A stretch of 64,000 bases of DNA from an uncultured bacterium (GTDB taxonomy: Bacteria > Cyanobacteriota > Vampirovibrionia > Gastranaerophilales > Gastranaerophilaceae): positions 1-64,000 of the forward strand of contig CASFXY010000005.1 in assembly GCA_949298805.1 (NCBI GenBank), read 5' to 3'. Under the pieces are notes generated by a model. That model did not search any database and was not told the origin of the DNA. It saw only the letters and a list, made by a program, of their open reading frames with translations. Shown piece after piece: positions 43,752-53,703 of the stretch. Made by a program: the position numbers and the translations under genes. Position 1 is the stretch's first letter. Each line of letters starts with the position of its first letter.

Positions 43752-46529
43752 ATGTTAACCATAACCATATCAAATAATACATTATTGGGATTAGAAGAAA
43801 CAGATAAAGATAAAAAAGTTACATCGACAAAAACGAAAAAAACAAAACCCGTCGTTTTTGCAACAACTCCCAAAGCCCAGAAAACACAATCAACCCCGAC
43901 ATTTTGGGATGAAAACACGAGAGCAATTTTATATAATATAACCCAAAACACAGGGATTGCGCCGTATAAACCGACAGTATTAAAAGATGATAATACTGCC
44001 ATTCAGCACGCACAAACCCATCTTATAGACCTTTTGAAATACTATGAAGGTGACAACTACTATTATTATGAAGCAGTAACAACACCTTATAAAGATACTT
44101 ATAACAATTATACCTGCGGATTTGGCGAGCTGACAAACAAACCCCGCACACAAGAAACAGCATACAAACATCTTGGTGAAACCATTGAACAATACGCAGG
44201 AGAAGTAAAAAGACTTCTTAACGCAAGAATTGGCAAAAAAACTTACGAAAATCTTCCTAATTCAATCAAAGAAGGTTTAATTGACCTTTGCTACAACAAA
44301 GGACTTTCAAAAATCAGCCAAAACAAAACTCTTATGAATGCCTTAAAAAACAAGGATTATTCAACCGTAATCGACAACCTTGATTATGTATACTCAGGAA
44401 AAACAAACGCTAAAAAAGAAGAAAATGCGGGTTTATACAGACGCAGCTTCAACAGAATGATTCTTGCAACAAGAGATTTGAAAGGCAAAGAACTTGAAGA
44501 AGCCAAAAAAGTTATAGATAAATTTTACATAAAAGCATTAAACTGTCATAAAAACAACCATATTCCGACAGTTGAACTTGACAAAATCTATGAAAACTAT
44601 AAAACAGGTAAAATTTCAATAAAACCCAGAAGTGCGGAATCCACAAAAATAAAAGTAACGGATAAATACAAAGGAAAAGGCTTATATGCAGTTGCACAGG
44701 ATGCTTATAACAGTATAGAAGACAAAGGAAACATTACCTTCAAAGAATTTTACGAAGAATTCAAAAAAGCAAACCGCAACCCTGACAGCATAATTCTCGG
44801 AACAGAATTAAACGTTCCGCCGCTCAGCAATTTAAAAGCACAAAAAGAAATTACGGAAAAAATAGGAAAAGGAGAAGATATTATACCGTTAATATTGACG
44901 GATACTGCTTTGGCAAATGGAGCAAAAACACAATCTTCAGCAGCAGTTGATACACAAACAAACACAACAGCTAAAACTAATGAAACAAAAATGATAACAG
45001 TCGGAACAAAATTGAAAAGCTCTGAAGAAGCTTCTGTTGAAACAAAAGAAACAAAAGAAAAAACAGAAACCACAAAAGAGGGATTTTGGCAAAAATTAGG
45101 TAAAGCTTTCCCCGGACTTTTATTATCATTCGGAGCCTTCATCTTAGGCTTCTTAAACTTATTTTCAGGATGCAGCAGAACTGAAAATAAAGACTTGTTA
45201 TCTAATATGAGTGATGAAGATCAATCAAAATTACAGAAAATGCTGGACAGTAAAAATGTTAAGATTACCCAAGACGGAGATCTTTATACGATAACCGGAG
45301 AACACACCGTACAAAAAGGTGAAACCATTTGGAAAATATCAAGACAATACGACATTGACGATAATATTTTATGCGCAAACAACAATATCAAAGACAAAAA
45401 TCAAATTTCCGAAGGACAGGTTCTTAACATCCAGAAACTTGGTTATAAAGTTAAAAAAGGTGAAAATTTATTCAGAATAGCTAAAAAATTCGGTTTGACA
45501 GTTGAAATTTTAAAAGACGTCAACAACATTGTAGACGCAGACAAAATCAATGAAGGTCAAATGCTTGAAATTCCGGGTTTTATATACACAGTAAAACCGA
45601 AAGACACCTTATATGCAATCTCAAAACGTGTCGGAGTAAAGCTTGAAGACTTAATCAAGCTCAACAATCTTGATAAAAACGGTGTAATTTCGCCCGGACA
45701 AAAGATAAAAGTCATCTACAACGACAGTGACTTTGCGATTTCACCTGACAAAAAGAAGATTACCGTAGATAAAACAACCAACACAACCACTGAAATTGTT
45801 AATATGAGCGGAGTAGTAAAACTTGATAACAGAAATCTTTTAAAACAAAAACGCAAAATAAACGGCAAAGTGGTCGCAACAAGAGCCGAATTTAACCCGA
45901 CAAAATCAGGCCCTCTCAGCGGAAAAACGATTATCATCAACGCAGGCCACGGGTACTCTCAAGGCGGCATTGATGTAGGAACTATCGGTTTAAAAGGACT
46001 TGAAGATGAATGGTTAATAAACTATGACAATGGAATGAGATTAAAAGATGAATTATGCGCAAAAGGTGCAAAAGTTATATTTTTACAAGGTCACAGACGT
46101 TTGATTATGTCAGAACTTAAAAAATCAAGCAATAAAGCAGACATGTTCATCTCCGTACACGTAAATTCACACGACAAAGCAACACAAGACAGAACTCAAA
46201 TATACTATGCAAAACAAACTCAAAGTAAAAAATTAGCTCAAATTATGGAGAATAAATTTGACAAATGGATTCCTCAAAATGAAACAATAGCTGAGAAAGA
46301 CAACTTCATCTTTGAGGGAAAACCCGATTACGCACAATCTAAACAAGCGAATTATGATGTTTTAAGAACAATGGAAAAAATACAAAACAAACCGAGCATT
46401 TTATGGGAAGTTGCCTTTATGGTATCCCCCAAAGGAAGAGAAAGAATGAAAAATCCAGAATTAATGGAAGATTATGCAGAATGTATGACCGATGCGGTTG
46501 TAGAATACTTTAAAAACAATAAAGCATAA
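43752..46529 (+). CDS. Large murein hydrolase: GH24 lysozyme, membrane helix, LysM repeats and amidase
   Basis: The 925-residue protein has a T4-lysozyme-like domain (about residues 85-265) with LLKYYEG (E99) and YKDTYNNYTCGFGEL (D115 and T121 match catalytic positions). A LysM-like segment follows near 310-355, then a hydrophobic helix (about 450-475) ending in FSGC. Three LysM domains follow at about 517, 563 and 611. A C-terminal amidase_3 domain from about 725 has INAGHG and SVHVNSH zinc-ligand motifs. Two cell-wall-cutting activities in one chain are unusual. GGGAG precedes the ATG. Confidence 0.88.
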   Translation: MLTITISNNTLLGLEETDKDKKVTSTKTKKTKPVVFATTPKAQKTQSTPTFWDENTRAILYNITQNTGIAPYKPTVLKDDNTAIQHAQTHLIDLLKYYEGDNYYYYEAVTTPYKDTYNNYTCGFGELTNKPRTQETAYKHLGETIEQYAGEVKRLLNARIGKKTYENLPNSIKEGLIDLCYNKGLSKISQNKTLMNALKNKDYSTVIDNLDYVYSGKTNAKKEENAGLYRRSFNRMILATRDLKGKELEEAKKVIDKFYIKALNCHKNNHIPTVELDKIYENYKTGKISIKPRSAESTKIKVTDKYKGKGLYAVAQDAYNSIEDKGNITFKEFYEEFKKANRNPDSIILGTELNVPPLSNLKAQKEITEKIGKGEDIIPLILTDTALANGAKTQSSAAVDTQTNTTAKTNETKMITVGTKLKSSEEASVETKETKEKTETTKEGFWQKLGKAFPGLLLSFGAFILGFLNLFSGCSRTENKDLLSNMSDEDQSKLQKMLDSKNVKITQDGDLYTITGEHTVQKGETIWKISRQYDIDDNILCANNNIKDKNQISEGQVLNIQKLGYKVKKGENLFRIAKKFGLTVEILKDVNNIVDADKINEGQMLEIPGFIYTVKPKDTLYAISKRVGVKLEDLIKLNNLDKNGVISPGQKIKVIYNDSDFAISPDKKKITVDKTTNTTTEIVNMSGVVKLDNRNLLKQKRKINGKVVATRAEFNPTKSGPLSGKTIIINAGHGYSQGGIDVGTIGLKGLEDEWLINYDNGMRLKDELCAKGAKVIFLQGHRRLIMSELKKSSNKADMFISVHVNSHDKATQDRTQIYYAKQTQSKKLAQIMENKFDKWIPQNETIAEKDNFIFEGKPDYAQSKQANYDVLRTMEKIQNKPSILWEVAFMVSPKGRERMKNPELMEDYAECMTDAVVEYFKNNKA

Positions 46530-46554
46530 ATATTTGGATTTACAAATTAAAATA

Positions 46555-46588
46555 AAAAAGAGTTTCATTAACCTGAAACTCTTTTTTA
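46555..46588. terminator. Bidirectional terminator
   Basis: AAAAAAGAGTTTCA and TGAAACTCTTTTTT form a strong stem with loop TTAACC. It serves the murein hydrolase on the plus strand and tRNA-Met on the minus strand. Confidence 0.88.
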
Positions 46589-46591
46589 TAA

Positions 46592-46665
46592 TAGCTGGGG
46601 AGAGATTCGAACTCTCGACCTCACGGGTATGAGCCGTGCGCTCTCACCAACTGAGCTACCCAGCC
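46592..46665 (-). tRNA. tRNA-Met (anticodon CAT)
   Basis: The 74-base cloverleaf reads from 46665 to 46592. GGCTGGG pairs with CCCAGCT, the D-arm is GCTCAG...GAGC, the anticodon stem CACGG/CCGTG has loop CTCATAC, and the T-arm is GAGAGTTCGAATCTCTC. It lacks the initiator-type mismatched acceptor and GGG/CCC anticodon stem, so it is the elongator or a modified Ile-CAT type. CCA is not encoded. Confidence 0.93.
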
Positions 46666-46764
46666 TTATTAAATTTTTACCTGTCAGTACTAATAAATTT
46701 TAACTGACAGGTTTCATTTTTGCATAAAGAATTTTTATTTTCAAGTGTTTTTATTTATTACTTT

Positions 46765-47544
46765 TTACTTACACTTTTTCTTTCCGCTCCATGACAAATC
46801 AGTACAATGCAAATAATCCATATTTTCATTAAATATAACCCAAGCAGTACAAGCATATCCATTTAATTTATCCGATACAGATTTATTGCACATTGACTCA
46901 AATGTAAGGTATGACTTTGTTATTTCAGACATACCACAAGGTATAACACCATATTTAGTATAATAAAAAAGAAATACATCTTCACCGGTTTTGTTTGGCG
47001 GTTTAGAACCGTTTAAATCAATCAAAAATTCTCCGCAAACATTTTTCAAAGCTTTAGATGTTCCATATTCTAATTCACAAGTCGGAGATAAAATCGTTAC
47101 TCCAACAATCGTTGTTCCATCTGCTAAAACTAATCTTTCTGTAAATTTACCAAATTCAGTTCCATCAAGAGATTTACGAGCATAAGTAGGGCATTCTTTT
47201 TCTCTGTCATTACATCTGTATAATACTTTTAAATATGGCGTTATTATATCAAAAAATCTTTCTCTTGTTATTTTATTTTTTTCAATTTGTTCTTCAGAAG
47301 GGTCTGCCGAATTACCTGCTTGTTCTAATCCCCAATTCTCTATTTCTCCATTATCTTCTACTGCCATCATCATTGTTTGATTAATTATTGTATAAAATTT
47401 TTTTAATTTTGCTATGTACTCTCTTTCTTTATAACCATTTATTACTTGAGGTATTGTCATTGCTGCAACAATACCGATTATTCCCAAAGTTATCAAAACT
47501 TCGGCCATAGTAAAACCTAATTTTTTAATATCACTATCTACCAT
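46765..47544 (-). CDS. Type IV prepilin-like (pseudopilin) protein
   Basis: The 259-residue protein has the class III signal KKLG|FTMAEVLITLGIIGIV, cleaved after Gly by prepilin peptidase, with the conserved Glu at +5. A helical spine follows, then a large C-terminal globular part with several Cys residues that could form disulfides. It probably belongs to a type IV pilus or type II secretion-like filament. AAAGGAT precedes the ATG. No assembly gene is nearby. Confidence 0.87.
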   Translation of the reverse strand: MVDSDIKKLGFTMAEVLITLGIIGIVAAMTIPQVINGYKEREYIAKLKKFYTIINQTMMMAVEDNGEIENWGLEQAGNSADPSEEQIEKNKITRERFFDIITPYLKVLYRCNDREKECPTYARKSLDGTEFGKFTERLVLADGTTIVGVTILSPTCELEYGTSKALKNVCGEFLIDLNGSKPPNKTGEDVFLFYYTKYGVIPCGMSEITKSYLTFESMCNKSVSDKLNGYACTAWVIFNENMDYLHCTDLSWSGKKKCK

Positions 47545-47686
47545 CTCTTATATCCTTTAAATTTATTAAAAACAATTTATTACATCATATAATACAATTT
47601 TTTATATACTTTGTCAATTGACAAAGTATGTTTTATATCGTTAATTAAAAAATCAATTTTTACTATATTTTGTTTTGAGTGATATT

Positions 47687-48001
47687 ATGGATGATATAAA
47701 AACTTTATTTGGTAAAAAAATAAAAGAATTACGAATAAAAAAAAGACTTTCACAAGAAGAACTTGCTGAAAAAATTGATATTGCAGAAAGAAATTTAAGT
47801 AAAATCGAGTGTGGAAAAAGTTTTATAAGAGCTGAAAAAATCGGTCGGCTTGCAGAGGTATTAGGTGTTTCACCAAAGGATTTATTTGATTTTGAACATC
47901 AAAAAAATATTTCTGCTATCCGAGAAGAATTAATTGATGAAATAAAATCCAATGACAAAAATTTAAGATTGTTATATCAACTTTATAAAATAATCAAATA
48001 A
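47687..48001 (+). CDS. XRE-family helix-turn-helix regulator
   Basis: The 104-residue protein has a complete N-terminal HTH (IKELRIKKRLSQEELAEKID, then IAERNLSKIECGKSFIRAEK) and a short helical tail. I chose the ATG at 47687; an in-frame TTG at 47675 would add four residues. It lies 43 bases before the MATE transporter gene and could regulate it. It is divergent from the prepilin gene. Confidence 0.82.
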   Translation: MDDIKTLFGKKIKELRIKKRLSQEELAEKIDIAERNLSKIECGKSFIRAEKIGRLAEVLGVSPKDLFDFEHQKNISAIREELIDEIKSNDKNLRLLYQLYKIIK

Positions 48002-48044
48002 AAATTTTTGATTTATAATATTAGAAAATATCCGTGTAAATATT

Positions 48045-49433
48045 ATGATTAAAGATTTAACAAAAGGACCTGCAATTAAACTTATACTGTTGTTTTCAAT
48101 TCCGCTATTAATTGGCAACGTTTTTCAACAGTTGTATAATCTGGCAGATATTGTAATTGTCGGAAGACTTTTGGGAGTTAAGGCTTTAGCTTCTGTCGGG
48201 GCTGTTGCGCCTTTATTTTTCCTGATTATGTTTGCTATTGCAGGCATGACAAACGGTTTTGCAGTGATTACGGGGCAAAAATTCGGAGCCGGTGACGTTT
48301 GCGGCGTCAGAAGATCCGTTGCGGTTTCTACGATCTTAAGCACGGTATTTACGGTGTTTTTCTCTATTTTGTTTATTGTGCTTATGAAGCCGATACTTTT
48401 TATGATGAATGTACCTGAGGAAATTTTTACTGATGCTTACTGGTACATTCAAATTTGTGTCGGCGGGCTTTTGACTGCAAACTATTATAACCTTTTGGCA
48501 AGTATTTTAAGAGCGCTGGGTGACAGCAAAACTCCTTTGTATTTTCTGATTGTTGCATCGGTTTTAAATGTTTTATTGGCACTTTTATTTATTATGAAAT
48601 TTAAGATGGGAGTTCCGGGATCTGCAATTGCCGTAGTCATATCACAAGCTTTTTCCGTTATTTTATGCTTGTTATATATTAAAAAACGTTTTCCTATATT
48701 GCATTTAGCGAAAAATGACTGGCTGTTTAAAAAAGAAAACAGAAAAGAAGATATGGATTTTATTTTGGAACATTTAAATGTCGGACTTCCGATGGCATTA
48801 CAGTTTTCTGTACTCGGGATAAGTATTTTGATAATCCAAAGTGTCTGCAATACTTTCGGAGCTGATGTAATAGCGGCATTTACGGCAGCTTTAAGAATTG
48901 AACAGATTGCAACTCTTCCGATGATATCATTTGGAGTAGCTGTTTCTGCTTTTGTTGCGCAGAATTTCGGTGCCGGAAATATTAACCGTATCAGATACGG
49001 GGTTTTAAAAACTTCTATGATTAATCTTATCTTAAGTCTTTTAATGGCAGTTGTTATGAGATATTGGGGTACAGATATCGTCGGAATATTTATCGGAAGC
49101 GACAAAACCTCCGTAATCAAAATTGCACACGATTATCTTTTAATAAGTACTATATTTTATTTCTTCTTGGCGCAAATTTTCGTATTCAGAAATGCACTTC
49201 AGGGAATGGGAAGACCTTTAATCCCTTTAATTTCGTCATTTACGGAATTAATGATAAGAGCTTTTGCAGCGGTTTATCTGGCGGTTAAGTTCAATTATTT
49301 CGGAATTTTCTATGCCGGACCTATCGCTTGGGTTACGGCATCCGTTGTGGTATTTATCGGATACTTAATCAATATAAAAAAACTTATTTTTGCAGAAAAA
49401 TTCAAATTAACGGAAAAGTCACTTGAAGAATAA
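48045..49433 (+). CDS. MATE-family efflux transporter
   Basis: The 462-residue protein has about 12 hydrophobic helices and the family opening LLFSIPLLIGNVFQQLYNLAD, then IVIVGRLLGVKALASVGA. MATE proteins export organic cations or drugs using sodium or proton gradients; the substrate is unknown here. No SD is visible. The HTH gene upstream may control it. Confidence 0.9.
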   Translation: MIKDLTKGPAIKLILLFSIPLLIGNVFQQLYNLADIVIVGRLLGVKALASVGAVAPLFFLIMFAIAGMTNGFAVITGQKFGAGDVCGVRRSVAVSTILSTVFTVFFSILFIVLMKPILFMMNVPEEIFTDAYWYIQICVGGLLTANYYNLLASILRALGDSKTPLYFLIVASVLNVLLALLFIMKFKMGVPGSAIAVVISQAFSVILCLLYIKKRFPILHLAKNDWLFKKENRKEDMDFILEHLNVGLPMALQFSVLGISILIIQSVCNTFGADVIAAFTAALRIEQIATLPMISFGVAVSAFVAQNFGAGNINRIRYGVLKTSMINLILSLLMAVVMRYWGTDIVGIFIGSDKTSVIKIAHDYLLISTIFYFFLAQIFVFRNALQGMGRPLIPLISSFTELMIRAFAAVYLAVKFNYFGIFYAGPIAWVTASVVVFIGYLINIKKLIFAEKFKLTEKSLEE

Positions 49434-49472
49434 CGGATTTTATGTCAAAATACAAGCAGGTCAAAAGTGTAA

Positions 49473-50771
<1,299 letters not shown>

Positions 50772-50800
50772 TTGAAAAGCACAATTCAGTACAAACTTAA

Positions 50801-50841
50801 AAATACAACTTCCGACATTTTTGCAGAAGTTGTATTTTTTT
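50801..50841 (+). terminator. Terminator of enolase
   Basis: AAATACAACTTC and GAAGTTGTATTT form a 12-bp stem, followed by a T run. Confidence 0.9.
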
Positions 50842-50874
50842 AATTAAACAAGTATAAACCTGACTTTGAAGAAA

Positions 50875-52047
50875 TTAAAGCGCACGAATAATAGATTTAA
50901 TATTTTCGTCGGTAATCTTCAACAACGCAACCTGACGGGAAGTATCATCCAATTCGTTATTAGCTTTAAGAATTTCAGCGGTTTTTACGATAATCGTTTG
51001 GTTGTTGCATTTTAAAAGTTGTCTGACCGCATACATATCCTGCGCAAAATCAAGTGCCGTATAAACAAACGGACTATTTTCGTTAAGCTCTTGATTTACA
51101 AAACATAAAAGCTCTTTTTTATTTATATGACTCAAAAGCTTGTTAATATCAAGAATTTCTTTTTTGGTATCTTTATCTTCATCGTAAAGATATTCATCAT
51201 TTTCAGTCAGAGTATCGAATTTTTCATTTGCATTCAAAAGCACAACAGCGGTTTTGCTGTCGTCTGCATGCACCATTAATCGTTCAAAAATCTCGTACAT
51301 CTCATAATCAAATACGGAAGAAAGCGGAATAATTTCGCCAAAACCGTTAATAATATTGTTTAAAATTAAAAGCCCGTTTTCAAGATCATTTTCAATTATT
51401 GCGAAAATATCTGTCAAATAAGGAATTTCAGCGGCAATATTTTCAGACATTGTAGAATTTTTCATCGCCTCAATAATCGGATAAAGCGCATCTTGGTTTC
51501 CGTAAGCCGTCAAAAACTTAACTGCTTTAAGCTGTTCAAACTCATCCTCAGATTTTAAATTTGAAATAGCATTGTTATAAGAAGTTTCCTCCTTCATTGC
51601 CCCAAGAGCTGCTGCACAGTTGGCATTCAAAAATTCATCATCTGTTTTGGCATTTTCTCTTAAAAGATCTATCGACAAAGGATCTTGAATATAAGTAAAA
51701 AACTTGGCGCAATAAGTTTTTTCGGAATTTGTACCGTTTTCAAAAATCTCAAGCATTCTGTCCGTCAAATCTTCATCAGCAAATTTGACAAGGGTTGAGA
51801 TAATAACATCCTCATAAGACGGCGAATAATACTTTAAAAACGACAAAAGATTCTTGTAATTATTTTCATTTAAAACATTTGCAATTCTTTCAGCGACATT
51901 TTGCTTAACAAAATCGAACAAAAAATCGTCTTTTTCAACAAGAGCCTTAAACATTTCCTCATCGGCTTCGTTAACCAAATGAGCTGCAGCGGCTTCATAT
52001 TCCTGTTTATTTTTGCCCGTAAGTTGTTTGATTAAGTCATCGACCAT
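50875..52047 (-). CDS. HEAT-repeat-like protein
   Basis: The 390-residue acidic all-helical protein has repeating pairs such as CAAALGAMKEETSYNNAISN and LKAVKFLTAYGNQDALYPII, the pattern of HEAT/armadillo-like solenoids used for protein binding. No signal peptide is present. On the minus strand TATAAT ends 7 bases before the ATG, with ATGACA 16 bases upstream of it and no SD, so the transcript may be leaderless. The role is unknown. Confidence 0.75.
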   Translation of the reverse strand: MVDDLIKQLTGKNKQEYEAAAAHLVNEADEEMFKALVEKDDFLFDFVKQNVAERIANVLNENNYKNLLSFLKYYSPSYEDVIISTLVKFADEDLTDRMLEIFENGTNSEKTYCAKFFTYIQDPLSIDLLRENAKTDDEFLNANCAAALGAMKEETSYNNAISNLKSEDEFEQLKAVKFLTAYGNQDALYPIIEAMKNSTMSENIAAEIPYLTDIFAIIENDLENGLLILNNIINGFGEIIPLSSVFDYEMYEIFERLMVHADDSKTAVVLLNANEKFDTLTENDEYLYDEDKDTKKEILDINKLLSHINKKELLCFVNQELNENSPFVYTALDFAQDMYAVRQLLKCNNQTIIVKTAEILKANNELDDTSRQVALLKITDENIKSIIRAL

Positions 52048-52124
52048 AAAATAAATTATACCACAGAAAAAAAATTTGTCATTCCCGAATATTGGTGTAA
52101 TATATAAATACAGGTATTAAATTA

Positions 52125-52526
52125 ATGAATATTACGTTTAAACAGTTTCCAGCCTTCGGCGGTCAGATTCTTAACAACGACAACACAAAATATGTCCTGA
52201 ATATCAGAGAAAAACTTTCCGGTATCCAACGAAACGGGATTGCATTAAATGAGGATTGTATCTGCAAATTTCCGCCGGATACCACTCCTGTTTTGCAGAC
52301 TAAAGATAAAAGATATAAAATCAGCATAAGCAGTGAAGGCAACAATTTGCTTATTTCAGAAGAGGCAAACCGAGAAATTATAAAAAAAATTATTATCACT
52401 CCTGAAAATGACGTATTAGAATACAACAATACAATAGACGATATTATCGACATAAAACAGAATTCTGCTGAAGCTGACATGATAAATCAATTTACAACCA
52501 GAGTTTTGAGAGTATTTTTAAAATAA
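52125..52526 (+). CDS. Small protein of unknown function with an FGG motif
   Basis: The 133-residue protein begins MNITFKQFPAFGGQILNN, another N-terminal F-x-G type start, followed by a beta-rich body (YKISISSEGNNLLISEEANR, IIITPENDVLEY). There is no signal peptide. No family is recognised. It lies just upstream of the small hydrophobic-peptide locus. Confidence 0.65.
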   Translation: MNITFKQFPAFGGQILNNDNTKYVLNIREKLSGIQRNGIALNEDCICKFPPDTTPVLQTKDKRYKISISSEGNNLLISEEANREIIKKIIITPENDVLEYNNTIDDIIDIKQNSAEADMINQFTTRVLRVFLK

Positions 52527-52576
52527 TTTCTATTGACTAAACCCGCCCGTGAAATTTAATAATATTTCCGAAATAT

Positions 52577-52605
52577 TTGACCTTGAGATTAAATTTCTGT
52601 ATAAT
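52577..52605 (+). promoter_or_regulatory. Promoter of the small hydrophobic-peptide transcript
   Basis: TTGACC (52577-52582) and TATAAT (52600-52605) are separated by 17 bases, with a predicted start near 52612. This is among the best consensus matches in the window. Confidence 0.75.
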
Positions 52606-52697
52606 AACACCGTAGGGCAAGCCCTGATTCACATTAACTTTTCCGGAAAGCGCAAACTATAAATTTGTCAAACTTTTCAGGAAAGGAGGTGATAAGA

Positions 52698-52769
52698 GTG
52701 ACTTTCGCGATAAGCGAAAAAGCGCTAATAATAATATTACTTATTATATTAGCGCTTAAACTACTCTGA
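52698..52769 (+). CDS. 23-residue hydrophobic peptide, candidate type I toxin
   Basis: A GTG-started frame of 23 codons encodes a short polar start (MTFAISEKA) and a Leu/Ile-rich single helix ending in LKLL. It is preceded by AAAGGAGGTGAT (52682-52693), a 12-base match to the 16S rRNA anti-SD tail, 8 bases before GTG when measured from AGGAGG. CTTTTCC (52638-52644) can pair with GGAAAGG (52680-52686) to mask the SD. AAGCCCTG (52619-52626) pairs perfectly with CAGGGCTT (52770-52777) just after the stop. Small membrane toxins of type I systems and holin-like toxins look like this. No homologue was recognised. Confidence 0.65.
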   Translation: MTFAISEKALIIILLIILALKLL

Positions 52770-52811
52770 CAGGGCTTTAAAAGGGGCAAGGTGGAACTTG
52801 CTCCGCCCTTA
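52706..52811 (-). ncRNA. Candidate antisense RNA to the hydrophobic-peptide mRNA
   Basis: The minus-strand promoter at 52818-52845 predicts a transcript starting near 52811 and ending around 52712 at the hairpin with a T run. It would be about 100 bases and fully complementary to the 3' half of the peptide frame and its 3' untranslated region. This is the arrangement of 3'-overlapping antitoxin RNAs such as those of txpA/ratA-type loci. It is inferred from promoter and terminator only. Confidence 0.5.
52717..52757 (-). terminator. Probable terminator of the antisense RNA, inside the peptide frame
   Basis: AAGCGCTAATA (52720-52730) and TATTAGCGCTT (52747-52757) are perfect 11-bp inverted arms. 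On the minus strand the stem runs into TTTTT. The same hairpin lies in the coding part of the sense RNA. Confidence 0.5.
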
Positions 52812-52817
52812 TTTTTT
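52781..52817 (+). terminator. Terminator of the hydrophobic-peptide mRNA
   Basis: AAGGGGCAAG and CTTGCTCC...CCTT form a G+C-rich stem around GTGGAA, followed by ATTTTTT. Confidence 0.8.
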
Positions 52818-52845
52818 ATTATAACTTATTTTTCTTAAATTTCAA
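52818..52845 (-). promoter_or_regulatory. Opposing promoter for the antisense RNA
   Basis: Read on the minus strand, TTGAAA (52845-52840) and TATAAT (52823-52818) are separated by 16 bases. It points into the peptide locus and no coding gene follows in that direction. Confidence 0.65.
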
Positions 52846-52909
52846 CCCCGCCGGAGATGCGCAGAAACGTCATATATTTCTATTATCAACGCAGCCTTAT
52901 ACCGACAAA

Positions 52910-53251
52910 CTACATACCTTTTTCAATTAATCCGCTTATGTTGTCAAGAGCAATGTTTATTTTGTTTATGTGCGAAGTTACCTGCCGCATGTTTTTGAGG
53001 AAATTTTTCAGGTCATTTCTATCCTGACGTGAGTATTTATCGAAAATTTCAGGAGAATATTTGATAAACAGCGCGACTTCAGCCGCAAGCTGAAACATAA
53101 GAACAGACACAACATACTGCGGACCGAAATCTGTAAAAATCCTCTTCTGAACATAACTGAAAGATCTTAATTTAAGATAATTTACGTCAAAAAACCGTTT
53201 GTATCTTTTTTTAATTTCTTCGTAGGCGGTTCCTGTAATACTTTCTGTCAT
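52910..53251 (-). CDS. Helical protein of 113 residues, unknown
   Basis: The protein is predicted all-helical, with a basic first half (YEEIKKRYKRFFDVNYLKLR) and a C-terminal amphipathic helix pair. The ATG at 53251 is preferred because GGAG lies 7 bases upstream; a TTG at 53263 is also in frame. It is divergent from the HTH gene at 53333, with a palindrome between them, so it may be regulated by that HTH protein. No family is recognised. Confidence 0.65.
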   Translation of the reverse strand: MTESITGTAYEEIKKRYKRFFDVNYLKLRSFSYVQKRIFTDFGPQYVVSVLMFQLAAEVALFIKYSPEIFDKYSRQDRNDLKNFLKNMRQVTSHINKINIALDNISGLIEKGM

Positions 53252-53281
53252 AAATTTCTCCAAAATAATTTATTTAATTTT

Positions 53282-53299
53282 CATTGAGAAATCTCAATG
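53282..53299. promoter_or_regulatory. Candidate operator palindrome
   Basis: CATTGAGAAATCTCAATG is a perfect 18-base palindrome with 8-bp arms. It lies between the divergent 113-aa gene and the HTH gene, about 20 bases upstream of the HTH -10 element CATAAT (53320-53325). It is a likely binding site of the HTH protein itself. Confidence 0.65.
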
Positions 53300-53332
53300 A
53301 TTTTATATTTATTGTATTGCATAATAACAATA

Positions 53333-53548
53333 ATGCAATATGATAACCTTGGAAAATTTATAAAACTTAAAAGAGAAAAAGCAGGTTTATCTTTAAATAA
53401 ACTTGCAAATACTGCAGGGATTGATCCTGCAATTCTTTCAAGAATTGAAAACCAGAAACAGGGGATTAAAATTAACATTATTAAAGATATTGCATCTGTC
53501 TTTGAGCAGACACCGGCTGAGTTTTTACTTGAATTTGAAAAGATATAA
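53333..53548 (+). CDS. XRE-family helix-turn-helix regulator
   Basis: The 71-residue single-domain protein has NLGKFIKLKREKAGLSLNKL, then ANTAGIDPAILSRIENQKQG, a full Cro/CI-type HTH. The ATG at 53333 starts the domain correctly; an upstream in-frame ATG at 53297 would add a hydrophobic stretch and overlaps the palindrome. No SD is present, and CATAAT ends 7 bases upstream. Its C-terminus resembles the HTH fragment at 1-138. Confidence 0.85.
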   Translation: MQYDNLGKFIKLKREKAGLSLNKLANTAGIDPAILSRIENQKQGIKINIIKDIASVFEQTPAEFLLEFEKI

Positions 53549-53703
53549 AACTGATTAAAAGCAAGGTTCCAATTTAACATTCAACGAAATACAACAGCTG
53601 GCAGGCCGGATTTACCAATCCGCCAATAAACAGACAAGCCTGGTTGAACTTTAACCCTGCTGAAAACTTGTCCTTATATACAAACAGAACCGTAAAACTC
53701 TGT

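Noticed and set aside
43697-44002. Minus-strand frame inside the murein hydrolase region
   Set aside because: It is antisense to a well-supported gene and its composition mirrors that gene's codons.
48485-49120. 211-codon minus-strand frame within the MATE gene
   Set aside because: It is a shadow of the transporter on the opposite strand, with no SD and no domain.
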